41,539 bases of DNA. It comes from Candidatus Woesearchaeota archaeon (GTDB taxonomy: Archaea; Nanobdellota; Nanobdellia; Woesearchaeales; GW2011-AR9). The notes beneath the pieces are model-generated. The model saw only the letters and a list, made by a program, of their open reading frames with translations. It was not told the origin of the DNA and did no database searches. Each line of letters begins with the position of its first letter. Within the stretch, counting starts at the first letter, position 1. Positions 38,983 through 41,539 of the stretch are shown in pieces. The stretch spans positions 1-41,539 of the forward strand of contig JACPNA010000023.1 of NCBI GenBank assembly GCA_016185725.1, written 5' to 3'. The position numbers and the translations under genes were made by a program.

Positions 38983-41539
38983 CTATTTCTTCCTTCTCAC
39001 CGTAAGTACAAGCAAGGCTAACACTAACGCAATAAATACCAGCAATGCTAATACACCTAACATTAACGTATACGTATCACTTTCTCTAAACGATCCCTTA
39101 ACGACACGTTGTACCCCATCATAATTTGCTTGTTTAGTCTGTAGATTCTGTTGCAATTGCGCTTTAAGTAAATCTGATATCTCATCGTCAGTAGCTAAAA
39201 TACTTTGCGTCTTTGAAATAGTGTTCGCAGTTAATGAACTGCACTCTTTCAAATTCAAGCTGATTGTTTTGGTATCATCAACAGTCCCATCTCGTAGGAC
39301 CTCCACTTGCAGAGTGTAACTTCCTGCCTTTGCCTCTTCCAGATTCAACGGAAAGAATGTTTTAAATTCATTATCCGAATCGGAAAACTTATCCAATTTA
39401 ATATACTCCCTAGTTTGATCCACGCCTAACGCCGTATTGCTCACTTTAATTTGCACACGATCCTCATCACTCTTGCCAATATTTTCCACATTCACTTTCA
39501 AGCTTGCTTCTCGGCCGCACTGTAAATCATTTGGACTAAGCATAGCTTCTTTAATCAGCACTTTATGTTTCTCCCTATCTACATCGTAGGTATACTTTTG
39601 GGTCGTTTTTTGTCTAACTCCATCTGTACCCTTACCCTCAACCGTAATCTCTATAATATACTCTTCTTCATCCGCATTTTCTCCCGTTAAATCTATTTCT
39701 ACCGTTGCATCCTGTGTATCTCCTTTATCCACATCAAATGCCTCCGAATCTTCTTCTAAATCAGTATCATCTACAGTCATCTTAACATTAACGGTGATAT
39801 CTTCCACATCAAAATTATAATTATTTAATACATACACCTTCACTTCATTGTTGTCATTAATCTTCCATTTACCGGACGATTTGCCATTAATCTTGACTTC
39901 ATCGATAGCCAAATAACTCTTCGTGCTCAGATAAACATCCGCAGTTTTACTCGCTGCCTCATTACTATTGACTTTAATTGTTCCAATACTATGTTTACCG
40001 CTAGACTCATCCGTAGGAATAGTCACCCCTAAAGTAACTGTTTGCTGTTGATTGGCTGTTAATGTGCTTTGTACACCAGAAACAGTAACTTTATATTTGC
40101 TATTAACCCCACTGGTATCTACACTAATGCCCGTTAAATCTTTAGCCGTGCCCGTATTTTTAATTGTAAATGTTTTCGTAACGGTCTTGCCTAACTCCAC
40201 ATTGCTGTCTACCGCATTATCAAATAAAATTTCTGAAATCTCTACTCCTGCTGGAGAATCTTCTTTAACCTCAATCGTAGAAAATCCTGGAACAGTAAAT
40301 TCTAATTTATCATTCGTCCAAGTCAACACCGTGCATCCATTGCAGATCGCCCCGCCGCTAAAAAAGACTGGTGCATTGAATTTTTTATACAAAGTAACCG
40401 TAGCTGGTTTATTTAATTCCGGATAGGTAGTTGTATCGACAGAAACTTTTCCATCACTGATGATTATTGCTTTATCTAAATCATATACTTTGCTTAAATC
40501 TACCGCCTGTGAGTACAAAATTTGCCCATACGTATTCCATATTTTAAAACCGCTAAATGCTTTTAATACACTTAATGTAACACTATCAGGAATATTTGTA
40601 TTCAATTGAGTAGCAATTGGTTTGTTTGTAACCTTAATTGTCCAAACCTCCATTTCTTCACTACCTAACTTTACCTTAATTTTAAATTCCTTTCCGATAT
40701 TAGCCGACACACTGGTAAACGTATATTTCAATCCGGAAGCAACTTGCACATCATTAACCATCCATTGAACTGAATTTTCAAATCCAGCCTTTAGTACTTT
40801 AACTTCGAAATTCACACTGCTTGCTTCACCGATAATTTTAGTTTTTTCTGCAGGAATAACCGAAGCTATATCTAAACATCCTTCTTTAGTCACCCCTACT
40901 GTTTTAGCAACCACCGTACCCGCCACATCACCAATATCATAATCATACTCTGCCTTAACGCTATACGTATGCTTGCCGAAAGTGCTTACCGTAAGAGGAA
41001 CAGTAAACGACTCTACTCCTCCATTTTTTGCCAATACAACTTTCTGAGAAGTATACACAGCTGTATCTCCTTCCATCACTTTAACAACAACATCATCCTT
41101 ATCTGCTTTTCCCGTATTAGTAACCACAACATCTAACGTGGCTTGGTCAGTACACGCAATTGTGTCTTCTTTCCCTGTTGCCGCTACGTTCAACTCTGGA
41201 GTTTGCACAACATTAACAGTGAACGCAAATGTATCTTTTTGTGTATTATACGTCGAAGCTGTTTTTGCTTCGGCCACGAACGCCAAATTATATTGTGCTT
41301 CTGTAACATCTGCCGGCATCGTCACCATAAACGTTTTCACCGCCGTTTCCGTTTTCGTATTTAAATTAAAACCCTCCGGCTTATTATCATTGAAAACAAA
41401 GTTTTTTCCATCATTCATCCCATCAGGATCCACAAATTGCACGGTTCCTTTCACAACTTTTTCATCTAAATCATTTCGTAACTTATATTTGACAACTATT
41501 TTCTCTAAAGGGCTGATCATCAATCCATTTTTCAAGATA
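38983..41539 (-). CDS. Large cell-surface protein with CARDB-like repeats (partial, 5' end outside)
   Basis: The frame runs off the right edge of the window, so at least 850 C-terminal residues are seen and the true start and signal peptide are missing. Repeated beta-sandwich modules of the CARDB/COG1361 type recur (VVVTNTGKADKDDVVVKVME; TFTIKNTGTAKDLTGISVD; LKVNVENIGKSDEDRVQIKV). The C-terminus has a transmembrane anchor (LMLGVLALLVFIALVLALLV) and a basic tail TVRRKK. It is likely an S-layer or adhesion-type protein anchored in the membrane. The internal first Met here is not a start. Confidence 0.85.
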   Translation of the reverse strand, partial: ILKNGLMISPLEKIVVKYKLRNDLDEKVVKGTVQFVDPDGMNDGKNFVFNDNKPEGFNLNTKTETAVKTFMVTMPADVTEAQYNLAFVAEAKTASTYNTQKDTFAFTVNVVQTPELNVAATGKEDTIACTDQATLDVVVTNTGKADKDDVVVKVMEGDTAVYTSQKVVLAKNGGVESFTVPLTVSTFGKHTYSVKAEYDYDIGDVAGTVVAKTVGVTKEGCLDIASVIPAEKTKIIGEASSVNFEVKVLKAGFENSVQWMVNDVQVASGLKYTFTSVSANIGKEFKIKVKLGSEEMEVWTIKVTNKPIATQLNTNIPDSVTLSVLKAFSGFKIWNTYGQILYSQAVDLSKVYDLDKAIIISDGKVSVDTTTYPELNKPATVTLYKKFNAPVFFSGGAICNGCTVLTWTNDKLEFTVPGFSTIEVKEDSPAGVEISEILFDNAVDSNVELGKTVTKTFTIKNTGTAKDLTGISVDTSGVNSKYKVTVSGVQSTLTANQQQTVTLGVTIPTDESSGKHSIGTIKVNSNEAASKTADVYLSTKSYLAIDEVKINGKSSGKWKINDNNEVKVYVLNNYNFDVEDITVNVKMTVDDTDLEEDSEAFDVDKGDTQDATVEIDLTGENADEEEYIIEITVEGKGTDGVRQKTTQKYTYDVDREKHKVLIKEAMLSPNDLQCGREASLKVNVENIGKSDEDRVQIKVSNTALGVDQTREYIKLDKFSDSDNEFKTFFPLNLEEAKAGSYTLQVEVLRDGTVDDTKTISLNLKECSSLTANTISKTQSILATDDEISDLLKAQLQQNLQTKQANYDGVQRVVKGSFRESDTYTLMLGVLALLVFIALVLALLVLTVRRKK

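Overview
The window looks like chromosomal DNA of a DPANN archaeon, most likely of the Woesearchaeota/Pacearchaeota type. This is inferred from gene content, not from any database search. It is very AT-rich. The informational genes are archaeal: aCPSF1-type KH/beta-CASP RNase, archaeal CCA-adding enzyme, Taw3, TrmI, AMP phosphorylase, archaeal YchF-like GTPase. Three tRNA genes carry introns with bulge-helix-bulge geometry. Many isolated genes have a TATA box about 25-35 bp before the ATG, as expected for leaderless mRNAs. Genes inside tight operons instead often show GGAGG/GAGGTG-type Shine-Dalgarno sequences.

Layout. 1-4.0 kb: aCPSF1, a small coiled-coil protein, a compact structured RNA candidate and an atypical Nramp transporter. 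4.2-5.4 kb: a serine-protease (SDH/ClpP-fold) pseudogene broken by a palindromic repeat that recurs at 10.5 and 26.6 kb. 5.8-10.5 kb: SpeD-like protein, a miniature DsrE gene with DUF302, three zinc-ribbon proteins, CCA enzyme and a voltage-sensor-like membrane protein. 10.8-16.4 kb: a frameshifted Nudix gene, a tRNA-Arg with three introns, an NFACT-R protein, two membrane-anchored MJ1316/DUF504 paralogues with a pilin-like protein, a degenerate endonuclease V and an HExxH secreted protein. 16.3-22.5 kb is an accessory region: two tRNA-Thr genes, an unknown three-gene operon, an AbiEi/AbiEii toxin-antitoxin pair with a tandem Lrp-like regulator, a RelE pseudogene and GC-rich structured DNA. 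22.5-35.4 kb is mostly housekeeping: YdjM-like hydrolase, YchF-like GTPase, PGK, AMP phosphorylase, dUTPase, a HEPN/MNT pair, TrmI and Taw3. 35.6-38.2 kb: a TrmB-family regulator divergent from an uncharacterised three-gene operon whose first gene resembles 14-kDa phosphohistidine phosphatases, the whole block bounded by 16-bp inverted repeats. The right end is a partial large cell-surface protein.

The most unusual items are: (i) the three-intron tRNA-Arg(GCG), whose four exons assemble into a perfect cloverleaf; (ii) the palindromic repeat family, with one copy replacing the catalytic region of a protease gene and another explained by recombination between its own 9-bp repeats; (iii) neighbouring hairpins whose stems differ by compensatory changes; (iv) GC-rich multi-stem RNA candidates in an AT-rich background; (v) the TrmB/PHPT-like cassette with a candidate operator and terminal inverted repeats. 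Several genes are visibly decaying (SDH, Nudix, RelE, DsrE), so the accessory parts appear to be in rapid turnover.
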